A DNA stretch of 60,447 nt from an uncultured Mycoplasmatota bacterium (GTDB lineage: Bacteria > Bacillota_I > Bacilli_A > RF39 > UBA660). Location of the stretch: NCBI GenBank assembly GCA_947056845.1, contig CAMSCJ010000012.1:1-60447 (forward strand), read 5' to 3'. The position numbers and the translations under genes were made by a program. Below are positions 16,197-25,233 of this stretch, piece by piece. Each line of letters begins with the position of its first letter. Within the stretch, counting starts at the first letter, position 1. The notes beneath the pieces were generated by a model. It was not told the DNA's origin. It ran no database searches and saw nothing but the letters and a program-made list of their open reading frames with translations.

Positions 16197-17140
16197 AGGA
16201 ATGTTATTTAGGCGTAGATATAGGTTCTATTTCTACTAAGGGAGTTATTATTGATAATGATAATAATATTATTAAATCTCTTTATATTTGGACAGAGGGT
16301 AATCCTGTAGAGGCTGTAAAAAGATTAATTAGCAAATTAAAAGCGAATTTGCCTAAATCAATTGTTATTAAAGGGATTGGGACAACTGGTAGTGCACGTA
16401 AGTTAATCGGTCTTATGTTAGACGCTAATATTGTTAAAAATGAAATTACAGCTCATGCGGTTGGCACTTTGTCACGTATTCCTGATGCAAGAACAATTTT
16501 GGAAATTGGTGGCCAAGATTCAAAAATAATTTTACTTGATAATGGAATTATTACTGATTATTCTATGAATACGCTTTGTGCAGCTGGAACAGGTTCGTTT
16601 TTATCAAGTCAAGCTAAAAGATTAGGTGTTGATGTCGAAGAATTTGGTGAGCTAGCACTCAAGAGTGAAAATCCTGTTAAGATTGCTGCTCGTTGTACTG
16701 TATTTGCAGAATCTGATTTAATTCATAAGGCGCAAATTGGTTATGATAAAAAGGATATTATTGCTGGTCTATGTCGTAGTGTTGTCATTAATTATTTGAA
16801 TAATGTAGGTAAGGGTAAAAAAATTAAAGGACCAATTGTTTTTCAAGGTGGAGTTAGTAAAAATAAAGGGGTTTTAAAATATTTTAAAGAGATTTTGCAT
16901 GAAGATGTTATTGTCGATAAAGATAGTCATTTAATGGGGGCTTTAGGTATTGCGATACTATCAAAAAAATATAGAACAGAGAAAACTTATAGTTTAGATA
17001 TTAATAATATTTCTTTTGAAACAATCGGTAGTGAATGTAAGGGCTGCGCAAATAATTGTGAGGTTTTAAAAATATATAAAGATAAAGTATTAATTGACTC
17101 TTTTGGCAATAAATGTCCAAAAGGTGCTGTCAAATCATAA
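16193..17140 (+). CDS. Acyl-CoA dehydratase activase (HgdC/BadF-type ATPase)
   Basis: A 315-residue ASKHA-fold ATPase that injects an electron into the dehydratase. It has the phosphate loops GVDIGSISTKGVIID and ILEIGGQDSKII, the signature LCAAGTGSFLSSQA, and AARCTVFAESDLIHKAQ with the Cys that, paired across the dimer with that of LCAAG, ligates the 4Fe-4S cluster. An extra C-terminal segment has a Cys cluster, GCKGCANNCEVLK, as in fused activase proteins. GAGGAGAG precedes the ATG, which overlaps the previous stop. Together the three genes rebuild the usually fused protein in the order DUF2229, dehydratase, activase. Confidence 0.88.
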   Translation: MKECYLGVDIGSISTKGVIIDNDNNIIKSLYIWTEGNPVEAVKRLISKLKANLPKSIVIKGIGTTGSARKLIGLMLDANIVKNEITAHAVGTLSRIPDARTILEIGGQDSKIILLDNGIITDYSMNTLCAAGTGSFLSSQAKRLGVDVEEFGELALKSENPVKIAARCTVFAESDLIHKAQIGYDKKDIIAGLCRSVVINYLNNVGKGKKIKGPIVFQGGVSKNKGVLKYFKEILHEDVIVDKDSHLMGALGIAILSKKYRTEKTYSLDINNISFETIGSECKGCANNCEVLKIYKDKVLIDSFGNKCPKGAVKS

Positions 17141-17148
17141 AAAAATTA

Positions 17149-17177
17149 TTGACTTTACTAAAACTTTAGTGTATAAA
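17149..17177 (+). promoter_or_regulatory. topA promoter
   Basis: TTGACT (17149-17154), a 17-base spacer and TATAAA (17172-17177). The -10 box covers the upstream in-frame ATG at 17177, which therefore cannot be the main start of topA. Confidence 0.75.
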
Positions 17178-17203
17178 TGAAATTAACAAAAAGGAAGTGG
17201 ATT

Positions 17204-19228
17204 ATGCATCAAAATCTTGTAATTGTCGAATCACCTAGTAAATCAAAAACAATTGAGAAATATTTAGGTAGTGATTATAAAGTAGTGTCTAGTAAGGGAC
17301 ATATTAGAGATTTATCAACTAAGGGGAAGTATGGGCTTGGGATTGATGTTGAAAATGATTTTAAACCAGATTATATAACTATAAAGGGTAAAAAAAACGT
17401 TATTACAGATTTAAAGAAGGATGTTAAAAATGCTGAGTTTATCTATTTGGCTACTGACCCAGATCGTGAAGGAGAAGCTATTTCTTGGCATTTATATGAT
17501 TGTTTAGGTTTAAATGATAAAAATTACGAACGTGTTGTTTTTAATGAAATAACAAAAAATGCAGTATTGGAGGCTTTTAAGCATTCTAGGAAAATTGATC
17601 AAAATTTAGTTAATTCGCAAGAAACTAGGAGAATGTTAGATCGTATTATTGGATTTAGATTAAGTAAATTAATGCAAGCTAAGACATCTGGTTCTAGTGC
17701 TGGTAGAGTTCAAAGTGTTGCGTTAAAACTTATTGTTGATAGAGAAAGGGAAATTGAGGCATTTAAACCAGAGGAATATTGGACTATAAGTGCTAATTTT
17801 GCTTCTTTTAAAGCAGACTTAGATAAATATAATAATCAAGATATTAAATTAGAAAATGAGGATGCTGCTAATGAAGTTTTAAATAATTTAACTGCTGAAT
17901 TTCAAATAAGTAGTATTGATAAGAAAAGCAAAAATAGGAAGTCACCAACCCCATTTATAACTAGTACTTTGCAACAGGTTGCTTCAAATAAATTGAATAT
18001 GAGTGCTAAGAAAACGATGTCAATTGCGCAAAAATTATATGAAGGAATCGAATTAGAAAATGAAACAGTTGGTTTAATTACATATATGCGTACTGATTCA
18101 ATTCGTTTATCTAATGAATTTATTTCTGCAACTCAAAATTATATAAAAAATGAATTCGGTGGAGATTATGTTGGTAGTGTAAAGGTTTCTAAAAAAACTG
18201 AAAATGTTCAAGATGCTCATGAGGCCATTCGTCCATCTAGTATTGATAGAACGCCTTTAAAAGTAAAACCATATTTAACGGCCGATGAGTATAAATTATA
18301 TCGTCTTATTTATAATCGTGCTTTGGCTTCATTAATGAAAGATGCTAAAACGGATAATACCGTTATTATATTGGATAATAATAATTATCAGTTTAAAGCA
18401 ACAGGACAAATTTTAACATTTGATGGTTATTTGAAAGTATATGGTGATTATGAGGATACTACTAATGAAAAATTACCAGAATTAACAGGTAATGAAATTT
18501 TATCTACAGATGATATTACAACTGAACAACACTTTACAAAGCCACCAGCTAGGTATAGCGAAGCTAAATTAATTAAAGAGTTAGAAGAGCTTGGTATTGG
18601 TAGACCAAGTACGTATGCTACAATTATGGATACAATCAAAACACGTGGTTATGTTAAAATTGAAGAAAAAAGATTTATTCCAACAGATATTGGTATTGAA
18701 ATAACAGATAAACTTCAAGAGTGTTTTAGTCATATTATTAATGTTAAATATACTGCTAATATGGAATCTGATTTAGATAAAATAGCTGATGGTGATATTA
18801 ATTGGGTTAAAGTTTTAAGAGAATTTTATGATGAGTTTGAGCCTTCTGTTAAAGATGCTTTTACAAAAATGACTAAAAAGCCACCAGAAGAAACAGGTGA
18901 ATTATGTCCAAATTGTGGAAATGCTTTAGTTATAAGAAAAGGGAGATATGGTTCTTTTACAGCTTGTAGTAATTACCCTGAATGTAAATATGTTAAGGCT
19001 GAACAAAAAGAGATTATAGAAGTTTGTAATTGCCCAAATTGTGATGGTAAAATTATTGAAAGAAAAAGTAAACGTGGAAAATTATTTTATGGTTGCAATA
19101 ATTACCCAAAATGTAAAACAGCCTATTGGGATAAACCAGTTGGCGAGTTATGTCCCAACTGTAATAGTATGTTGACTATAAAAAAAGATCAAGTTAAGTG
19201 TAGTAATTGTGATTATATAAAGGAATAA
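17204..19228 (+). CDS. topA: DNA topoisomerase I
   Basis: A 674-residue type IA topoisomerase, which relaxes negative supercoils. The TOPRIM domain (LVIVESPSKSKTIEKYLG and TDPDREGEAISWH) is followed by SGSSAGRVQSVALKLI, the active-site Tyr segment LITYMRTDS, the EAIRPSS motif and PPARYSEAKLIKELEELGIG. The C-terminus has three Cys4 zinc ribbons (CPNCGN, CNCPNCDG, CPNCNS starts). ATG 17204 is chosen because GGAAGTGG precedes it and the promoter -10 overlaps the longer start. Motifs and length are normal. Confidence 0.96.
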   Translation: MHQNLVIVESPSKSKTIEKYLGSDYKVVSSKGHIRDLSTKGKYGLGIDVENDFKPDYITIKGKKNVITDLKKDVKNAEFIYLATDPDREGEAISWHLYDCLGLNDKNYERVVFNEITKNAVLEAFKHSRKIDQNLVNSQETRRMLDRIIGFRLSKLMQAKTSGSSAGRVQSVALKLIVDREREIEAFKPEEYWTISANFASFKADLDKYNNQDIKLENEDAANEVLNNLTAEFQISSIDKKSKNRKSPTPFITSTLQQVASNKLNMSAKKTMSIAQKLYEGIELENETVGLITYMRTDSIRLSNEFISATQNYIKNEFGGDYVGSVKVSKKTENVQDAHEAIRPSSIDRTPLKVKPYLTADEYKLYRLIYNRALASLMKDAKTDNTVIILDNNNYQFKATGQILTFDGYLKVYGDYEDTTNEKLPELTGNEILSTDDITTEQHFTKPPARYSEAKLIKELEELGIGRPSTYATIMDTIKTRGYVKIEEKRFIPTDIGIEITDKLQECFSHIINVKYTANMESDLDKIADGDINWVKVLREFYDEFEPSVKDAFTKMTKKPPEETGELCPNCGNALVIRKGRYGSFTACSNYPECKYVKAEQKEIIEVCNCPNCDGKIIERKSKRGKLFYGCNNYPKCKTAYWDKPVGELCPNCNSMLTIKKDQVKCSNCDYIKE

Positions 19229-19322
19229 TAGATAATTATTTCTTTTTTGTTGAAATTTTTAAAATATTATGTTATGGTTGATATAGTAGTATGATATAAG
19301 ATTGTGAGGTGTATTATAAAAT

Positions 19323-20414
19323 ATGAATAATGATCAACAAGTAAATCAAGATTTGTTTGATATGTTAAAAAGTCATAGTAAGGATGTTTATGACGAGAAA
19401 AAAATTAATGATGAAAATAATTATGAACTTGCGAAAAAAGATAGTTCAAAAATGGTAAGGGCCAAAATTAGTATTAGTAAAAAACAAATTATGAAAGTTA
19501 CTGGAGTGGCTTTAGGTACTGTTATTGTTTTTTCTGGTTTTTTAAATTTTGTAAAAACTAAGAATATGGAAAAATTATTAGATAATACCGTTACAGTTAC
19601 AGAAGAAACTACATCTTTTAGTGAGGTAGTCACATCTACTCCAGATATAACATTTAGCGAGATTAAAATCGAACAACCTAATCAAAATAAAAGTTCAAAT
19701 TTACCAGAAATTGAATTGTTTGATGTAGGTAATAATGAATATATAAGTTATGTTTATGATTATATGAATACTAGCGAGTATGCTTTTTTTGAGAAAATGG
19801 CTTCTATTTATAAAGTTCCTTCCCAAGTTATGGTAGCTATTGGTATGCAAGAAGCGGCTTTAAATCATAATGCGTGTTTACCTAATGGTAAATATTATAA
19901 TGGATGTGCGATTGGAATTTTGCAATTAGAACAAAATTGCAATAATGCTGTAAGCGCTTATAATTATATTTCTAATTTTGAAGAAAATGTTAAATATACT
20001 GATGATGAACTATGTGATATAGAAAATAATATTCAAGTTGGATGTATGCGATTTCAACAATCAATCGAAAAGTATAATGGGAATATTTATATTGCTATTC
20101 AGGCCCATAATTATGGGGAAGTAATGATGGATAAAGCTTTAAAATGTACAGCTGATGAAAAGGGGATAGATGTAGTAGAGTTAATAAACAATTATCAAGA
20201 TTTAAGCTGGTTAAAATACGTTCAGGATATCCATGATAATCCTAAGAAGTATTTAGAATTCTGGCAATATGGTACTTATGGTAGTGCTGATTATCTATCT
20301 AGAATTTTAAGTTATTGTCCAACTGATAAGGTCATTTATCAATATAATGGTAATGAGGTTATATTTGATTTACGATATGGAATTAGTGAAATAGTAAATA
20401 ATAAGTTGAAATAA
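19323..20414 (+). CDS. Membrane-anchored lysozyme-fold (SLT-like) protein
   Basis: A 363-residue type II membrane protein: a charged cytoplasmic tail (1-57), one membrane helix (about 60-80, VTGVALGTVIVFSGFLNF), a Thr/Glu-rich linker (about 85-130), and a C-terminal lytic-transglycosylase-like domain. In it YKVPSQVMVAIGMQEAALNH holds the probable catalytic Glu (near residue 176), followed by AIGILQLE and NIYIAIQAHNYG, matching the ESxxxxxA, GxxQ and NYG signatures. It probably cleaves peptidoglycan at the outer membrane face. GAGGTG lies about ten bases upstream of the ATG. Monocistronic as far as visible. Confidence 0.75.
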   Translation: MNNDQQVNQDLFDMLKSHSKDVYDEKKINDENNYELAKKDSSKMVRAKISISKKQIMKVTGVALGTVIVFSGFLNFVKTKNMEKLLDNTVTVTEETTSFSEVVTSTPDITFSEIKIEQPNQNKSSNLPEIELFDVGNNEYISYVYDYMNTSEYAFFEKMASIYKVPSQVMVAIGMQEAALNHNACLPNGKYYNGCAIGILQLEQNCNNAVSAYNYISNFEENVKYTDDELCDIENNIQVGCMRFQQSIEKYNGNIYIAIQAHNYGEVMMDKALKCTADEKGIDVVELINNYQDLSWLKYVQDIHDNPKKYLEFWQYGTYGSADYLSRILSYCPTDKVIYQYNGNEVIFDLRYGISEIVNNKLK

Positions 20415-20423
20415 TAAAATTAG

Positions 20424-20445
20424 CAATTTAATCAATTGTTTTTTT
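20424..20445 (+). terminator. Weak terminator after the SLT-like gene
   Basis: CAATT-TAATC-AATTG followed by seven T. Short five-bp stem with an intact T-tract. Confidence 0.5.
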
Positions 20446-20504
20446 ATAACGTTTACTTTTATTTTAATTTTTGTTATATATTAATAATAGATTGAAGTGA
20501 CATT

Positions 20505-21991
20505 ATGAGAAGTATATGGAATTCTATTTATAAATATAAATATCAAATTTTATTAGTGATTTTGTACTTAATATTATTTGTTCAGATGCAAAATGTATTT
20601 TTCTATGGAGATGATTATGAAATATTATATCCATATCATAATCCACATGATTTTTTGCATATTTTAGACTATGTTTTAGATAAAATGCATTATTTTTGGT
20701 ATGAGTGGTCTGGACGAATTGCAGTTCATTTTACAGTAACATTTGGTTCTTCAATGTTTGGTTTAGTGTTTTTTAGACTTTTAAATCCATTAATGATTTT
20801 CATTTTTTGTTATTTGTTGACTAAAATATTTTGTTTATTTAAAGATGGTAATTTTTCTAAGTTTTTAACTATTATTTCATTAGGAGTTATAGGTATAAAT
20901 GTTGTTATTGCAAGAGATACATTATATTGGTTATCAGCGACAATACCGTATATTTGGTTTTTTAATTTAACATTATTAACAATATATATAATATATAAAA
21001 GTTATTTATCAGGTGATGCTATATCTAAGATTAGATTTTTAATTTTAGTTTTAATGTGTATTATTCAAACATTTGCTTTGGAACAAATTACGTTTATTTT
21101 ATTAGCTTTTTTTCTAGTTATGTTATTTTTTATGTTTATTTTTTAATGGTATTCTTTAATATATTTTTTCCTGATGCTAATATATTTTTTAATTTTGATA
21201 ATTCAATCGATACGTTAGAATTTGGTAATTTGGGGTATATAGTTATTTTTTTTCAAATATTAGTTTTTGCTAGTTTTTTCCTTAACTTAATATATATGAT
21301 ATTTAAGACTATAGAAAAAGAGAAACGTTTTTTTCTAAATGCTTTTTTGATTTCTTTTATTTCATCTATACTTCCAATTTTATGTGTTAGATATATTGGT
21401 TTTCGTTATTTTATATATCCATTAATAGTAATGCTTATTCTTAATATTTATTATTACGAATTGAACTTTAAAAATAATAGTTTTAAAATAGAAAATATTA
21501 TTTTTCTTAGTATAGGTTTAGGAATGAAATTACTTATTATAGTTTGTTTAGCTTTAATATTTATACTCTTTTTTATAAAGAGATTCAATGTAGCTAAAAT
21601 ATTTGCTTATTTAATTATAATGGTTTTATGTTATAATATAATAGCAACTTTGATTGGGTATTATAAAAATGGAAATATTTATCGTAAAAATATTGATACT
21701 TTTATTAATGCTAGCAATGATAAACCAATATTTTTAGAAGAGATACCTTATGAGAATCAATTATATACTTGGCATGCGATTGAGCTTGATTATAATAATA
21801 TAAGACAATATTATGGTTTTTATTTAGAAGACTTTTATGAAAATTATTATAATATTAATGTTGAAAATGTCTATATTTATCATAGTATTAATCCTTGCGT
21901 AACTAATTATGTTTATTTAGGTAGATATGATTATAATCAATTTTTAAAATATAATTACTCAGTTGATAGTTGTTTTATTTACAATGAATAA
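20505..21991 (+). pseudogene. Frameshifted DUF6056-type polytopic membrane protein
   Basis: The first frame (20505-21146, 213 residues) has five or more membrane segments and the DUF6056-like motifs FFYGDDYEI and YEWSGRIAVHFTV, then DTLYWLSATIPYIWF. It stops in a T6 run (21139-21144, TTTTTTAATGG). From 21139 the -1 frame continues without stop to 21991 with more membrane segments and a hydrophilic C-terminal domain. Adding one T would join both into a 495-residue protein, the expected size for this family of glycosyltransferase-C-like envelope proteins. The ATG at 21056 that opens the second frame lies inside the first and is not a real start. Sequencing error, phase-variable slippage and mutation are all possible. 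Confidence 0.7.
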
Positions 21992-22075
21992 AAAATCATA
22001 TATAATTTAATTGTAGGATTATATGAGAAATTTAAAAATTAAAAAAATTTTTGTGATTAAATTTGAGGTGATTTT

Positions 22076-22894
22076 ATGATAAGACGTCTTAGTATTGTTT
22101 TAGATGATAATTGTAATATATCAAGAACATTAGTTTCTATGGACAATTATTTATTAGACCGATATATATATGATCATTTTGTTAACTTAGAACAGGTTCG
22201 AAATGCCTTTAATACCCAAATAGAATCTTTTCTAGTTGAAAATAAAGATTTAATTAGTAATATAGAGATGACAACTAACCAAAAATATCGAGGGCAAATT
22301 ACTATTTTACAAGTTAATTCAGATGAAACTTTGAAACGTTTAAGAATTATTTATAAAAGCGATGTAAATAGAATAAAAAAAGACCTTTTGACTGATCAGG
22401 TATTTATGCAAAAATTTGTTTTTGAAAATCGACGATATTTTTCTGATTTTATTTATTATAGAACTAGAAGATTGCAGCGTAAAACGCCTTATAATCAAAT
22501 GATGAGACAATTTTATGATAATATTAAAGAAAACGTTTCCTTTTTTGAGTTTTGTCGCGCTATTTTAAAGTTTGCAGAATTAAATAATAAAAGTATTAAT
22601 AATAAAGTTATCGAACAAAGTTCAATTTTTAATATTCCTTTGAATGAAGATAGTGGCAGTTTTCATGATGATATTCCTTTGAATGAAGATAGTGATAGTT
22701 TTCATGATGATATTCCTCTAAATGATGGTAATCCTGATTTATATGAGAGAAATTATGATTGTAATATGGATGATGGTAGTTTTATTCATCCTCATGAGAT
22801 AGAAGAAAATGGCGATAACAAGAAGTTATCAAAAATAAAATTATATAAAAAGGATCCAAAAAGGAATCCAAATCAATTATCTTTTTTTGACTAA
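22076..22894 (+). CDS. Unknown soluble protein with Asp-rich repeats and a clamp-motif-like C-terminus
   Basis: A 272-residue soluble protein with no family I recognise. Residues about 1-175 are helical and charged, with an Arg-rich patch (YYRTRRLQRKTPYNQ). Residues about 187-218 are two copies of a 13-residue unit (IPLNEDSGSFHDD / IPLNEDSDSFHDD) and a partial third, encoded by 39-bp tandem repeats. The last residues, NQLSFFD, resemble the beta-sliding-clamp binding peptide (QLxLF-type) found at the ends of MutS and polymerases. GAGGTG precedes the ATG. A strong terminator follows, so it is probably monocistronic. Confidence 0.6.
   Translation: MIRRLSIVLDDNCNISRTLVSMDNYLLDRYIYDHFVNLEQVRNAFNTQIESFLVENKDLISNIEMTTNQKYRGQITILQVNSDETLKRLRIIYKSDVNRIKKDLLTDQVFMQKFVFENRRYFSDFIYYRTRRLQRKTPYNQMMRQFYDNIKENVSFFEFCRAILKFAELNNKSINNKVIEQSSIFNIPLNEDSGSFHDDIPLNEDSDSFHDDIPLNDGNPDLYERNYDCNMDDGSFIHPHEIEENGDNKKLSKIKLYKKDPKRNPNQLSFFD
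22634..22726 (+). repeat. 39-bp in-frame tandem repeats
   Basis: Copies begin at 22634, 22673 and 22712 (partial). The first two differ by two bases, which indicates a recent duplication. They encode an acidic, presumably disordered linker. Confidence 0.9.
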
Positions 22895-22919
22895 CATATG
22901 TAAAGTACATATGTTTTTT
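22893..22919 (+). terminator. Terminator after the repeat protein
   Basis: AACATATGTA and TACATATGTT form a perfect 10-bp stem with an AAG loop, followed by T. It overlaps the stop codon. Confidence 0.8.
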
Positions 22920-22963
22920 ATGTTAAATTTTTAGTTTTATGTTATACTAAAAATGGTGATAGT

Positions 22964-24238
22964 ATGAATATTATTGATATAATAAATAAAAAAAGAAAAG
23001 GTGAAAATTTAACTTACGATGAAATAAAATTTGCGATTAATGGATTTTTAAGTGGTGATATCTTAGATTCACAGATGAGTTCTTTACTTATGGCAATGTT
23101 TATAAATGGGATGAGTGATGAAGAGACTTTTGATATGACAGATATCATGTTAGAAAGTGGCGATACAGTTGATTTAAGTAGCATTAATGGTATTAAAGTT
23201 GATAAACATTCAACTGGTGGTGTTGGGGATAAAACTTCTTTAATTGTTGTTCCATTAGTAGCTTCATGTGGTGTAAAGGTTGCTAAAATGAGTGGTAGAA
23301 GTTTAGGTCATACTGGTGGTACTATTGATAAATTAGAAGCAATTGATGGTTTTGATGTTAATTTAAAAGAAGAAGATTTTGTAAAGCAAGTTAATGAAAT
23401 CGGTTGTGCATTAATTAGTCAAACTAGTGAATTAGCTCCAGCTGATAAAAAAATCTATGCTTTAAGGGATTTAACCGCTACTGTTGAGTCTATTCCTTTA
23501 ATTGCGTCAAGTATTATGAGTAAAAAGTTGGCAAGTGGTGTTGATAAGATAGTTATCGATGTTAAAGTTGGCGAAGATGCTTTTATGAAAAACATAGAAA
23601 GCGCTAAAAAGTTAGCCCAATTGATGGTTAAAATCGGGAAAAATAAGGGGAAAGAAACTGTATGCGTTTTAACAAATATGGAAGAACCACTTGGTAACTA
23701 TATTGGCAATGCTTTAGAAGTTCATGAAGCCATTGAAGTATTGAATAATAATGGACCTCAAGATTTAATTGATGTATCTATAACTTTAGCTAGTTTAATG
23801 GTTAGTCTTGGTAAAAATATCGACTTTGATGATGCTAAAAAAGAAGTTATAGCTAATTTAGAAAATGGTCATGCCTATCGTAAATTTAAAGAAATGGTTG
23901 AATATCAGCATGGTAATATTGATAATATTCCGGTTTCAAAACATGTTTTTTCTTGTAAAAGTTCTAAAACTGGTTTTATTACAGAAATAAATGCTTATAA
24001 GTTAGGAATGATTGAAAGAAGAATGAATGAGAATCGTTTTAATCAAGATAATTTAATTGATGCAACCGTAGGTTTTATTTTAAATAAAAAAGTTGGAGAC
24101 TATGTTTTAGAAAATGAAGAACTTATTAAAGTGTATTTAAATACAAATGATGTAAATGTTAAAGACATTTTGGATTGTTTTGAGATTAGTGATATGTCAG
24201 TTCCTGCTTTGCCATTAATTTATGAAATTATAAAATGA
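22964..24238 (+). CDS. pdp: Pyrimidine-nucleoside phosphorylase
   Basis: A 424-residue enzyme cleaving thymidine, uridine or deoxyuridine with phosphate. It has the family signature KMSGRSLGHTGGTIDKLEAI, the phosphate loop KHSTGGVGDKTS, and conserved active-site elements ALRDLTATVESIPLIASSIMSK (split here as ALRDLTATV and SIPLIASSIMSKK). Family length is about 430. deoA (thymidine phosphorylase) is the closely related alternative; the low-GC Gram-positive context favours pdp. GGTGAT is the ribosome site. A hairpin follows the stop. Confidence 0.93.
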   Translation: MNIIDIINKKRKGENLTYDEIKFAINGFLSGDILDSQMSSLLMAMFINGMSDEETFDMTDIMLESGDTVDLSSINGIKVDKHSTGGVGDKTSLIVVPLVASCGVKVAKMSGRSLGHTGGTIDKLEAIDGFDVNLKEEDFVKQVNEIGCALISQTSELAPADKKIYALRDLTATVESIPLIASSIMSKKLASGVDKIVIDVKVGEDAFMKNIESAKKLAQLMVKIGKNKGKETVCVLTNMEEPLGNYIGNALEVHEAIEVLNNNGPQDLIDVSITLASLMVSLGKNIDFDDAKKEVIANLENGHAYRKFKEMVEYQHGNIDNIPVSKHVFSCKSSKTGFITEINAYKLGMIERRMNENRFNQDNLIDATVGFILNKKVGDYVLENEELIKVYLNTNDVNVKDILDCFEISDMSVPALPLIYEIIK

Positions 24239-24261
24239 ACTTAAGTTAGACTTAAGTTCTT
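24237..24261 (+). terminator. Hairpin after pdp
   Basis: GAACTTAAG-TTAGA-CTTAAGTTC, a perfect 9-bp stem beginning in the stop codon, but followed by only TTAT. Probably a moderate terminator. Confidence 0.55.
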
Positions 24262-24342
24262 ATGTCAAAATTTGTCAACAAAAGACAAATCTCTTGAATA
24301 CAATTTGAATATATTATATTATAAAATAGGGAGTGTGATAAG

Positions 24343-24537
24343 ATGATATATCCTTCAATTGATAAATTATTGAACAAAGTTGGTTCAAAGTATTTATTAG
24401 TAAATATTGTTTCAAAAAGAGTAAAAGAAATGGAAGAAACTAATCATTATCAATTAAAAGAAAAAGAATATGTATCTAAAAAGAATATTGGTAAAGCATT
24501 GGAAGAAATATCTAAGGATTTAATTCATTTGGATTAA
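24343..24537 (+). CDS. rpoZ: RNA polymerase omega subunit
   Basis: A 64-residue omega subunit, which helps assemble the RNA polymerase core. The start MIYPSIDKLLNKVGSKY matches the conserved PSIDxLLxKxxSKYxLV motif, followed by VSKRVKEM (AxRAREL-type helix). Short length is normal for the family. GGGAGTG lies upstream. In many Firmicutes rpoZ follows gmk and remA; here it stands alone between pdp and a convergent DUF192 gene. Confidence 0.88.
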   Translation: MIYPSIDKLLNKVGSKYLLVNIVSKRVKEMEETNHYQLKEKEYVSKKNIGKALEEISKDLIHLD

Positions 24538-24549
24538 ATTTTAATTTGG

Positions 24550-24577
24550 AATCATAGATTGTATCTACGATTTTTTT
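24550..24577 (+). terminator. Terminator after rpoZ
   Basis: AATCATAGAT-TGT-ATCTACGATT (one mismatched pair) followed by seven T; it overlaps the end of the convergent DUF192 gene. Confidence 0.75.
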
Positions 24578-24888
24578 ATTTTAATAATATCACCGATTTG
24601 GTAATTAGTAGTATTTTCACTAAATTCGTAAGTATAATATACATTCTTTTTAGGTAAAATTATTCGCCATGGTTTTAATCCTTTAACAATATATATTACT
24701 GTATTATTAATATCTGTCATGACAATATCGATATTTTGTTTCATGAAAAAAGTATGAATACTATTACACTTAGGGAAGCAAAGTGCATAGTTAATTTTCT
24801 CTTTTTTAAACATAAGACCTAGTAATCGATTTTTAAAATTTTTACAAATTTTAATATCTACTTCCATATTATTCCAAATAATTTGCAT
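24565..24888 (-). CDS. DUF192 family protein
   Basis: A 107-residue DUF192 protein. Characteristic pieces are FKNRLLGLMFKK (RxxGLMfr), CFPKCNSIHTFFMKQNIDIV (FxxxxxxxxFWMkNtxxxLDIv type) and the final KPWRI / YTYEF strand pair. The family is a small beta-fold of unknown function, often secreted but also found as cytoplasmic forms; here no signal peptide precedes it. GGTGAGG (complement of 24891-24897) selects ATG 24888. Convergent with rpoZ and divergent from the pilus locus. Confidence 0.8.
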   Translation of the reverse strand: MQIIWNNMEVDIKICKNFKNRLLGLMFKKEKINYALCFPKCNSIHTFFMKQNIDIVMTDINNTVIYIVKGLKPWRIILPKKNVYYTYEFSENTTNYQIGDIIKIKKS

Positions 24889-24925
24889 AACCTCACCAAA
24901 TAGAATATAACACAAAAAAAATAGT

Positions 24926-24952
24926 TTGACAAATACTAAAAAAAAGTATAAA
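24926..24952 (+). promoter_or_regulatory. Candidate Flp pilin promoter
   Basis: TTGACA (24926-24931) and TATAAA (24947-24952) with a short 15-base spacer of mostly A. The pilin gene starts 36 bases later. A weak or regulated promoter is suggested by the spacing. Confidence 0.45.
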
Positions 24953-24987
24953 CTTATCTTAGATATAAGTGATGGAGGTTAAGACAT

Positions 24988-25185
24988 ATGAAGATGAATA
25001 GCAGAGGTCAAGCATTAGTTGAATACATTTTAATTATCGCGGTAATTAGTGTTGTTGTTGTAAGTATTGTTAAATTGTTAGGTGGATATTTACAAGATTC
25101 AATGACTAAGTCTTCTTGTGCTTTAGTTGATAAAGTTTATGTTGAGGGTAGTAAACCTGGCGAAGGAACTTGTGTTGATAAATAG
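24988..25185 (+). CDS. Flp-family type IVb pilin
   Basis: A 65-residue prepilin. A short basic leader (KMNSRG) is followed by QALVEYILIIAVISVVVVSI, the class III signal with the invariant Glu at +5 and the hydrophobic pilin helix; cleavage is expected at RG/QA. A small C-terminal part has two Cys (SSCALV and EGTCVDK), which may form a disulfide in the fibre. GGAGGT precedes the ATG. It has its own terminator, so it can be made in excess of the assembly machinery. The prepilin peptidase is not in this window. Confidence 0.88.
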   Translation: MKMNSRGQALVEYILIIAVISVVVVSIVKLLGGYLQDSMTKSSCALVDKVYVEGSKPGEGTCVDK

Positions 25186-25204
25186 GAAATAGTTTAAATA
25201 TCTA

Positions 25205-25232
25205 GAAAGTGGATTTAAAATTCACTTTTTTT
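25205..25232 (+). terminator. Terminator after the Flp pilin
   Basis: AAAGTGGAT pairs with ATTCACTTT (one mismatch) around TTAAA, followed by T. It separates the pilin transcript from the assembly operon. Confidence 0.75.
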
Positions 25233-25233
25233 C

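Noticed and set aside
21056..21200. ATG at 21056 as the start of an independent second gene
   Set aside because: It lies within the first frame, has no ribosome site, and the sequence after 21139 continues the same membrane protein; a frameshift explains it better.
22634..22726. CRISPR-like short repeats
   Set aside because: They are direct in-frame 39-bp tandem repeats without spacers and encode a peptide repeat; no CRISPR array is seen in the window.
22964..24238. Mycoplasma-type genetic code (TGA as Trp)
   Set aside because: Genes end properly at TGA (pdp, and several ATGA overlaps) and Trp is encoded by TGG in conserved positions.
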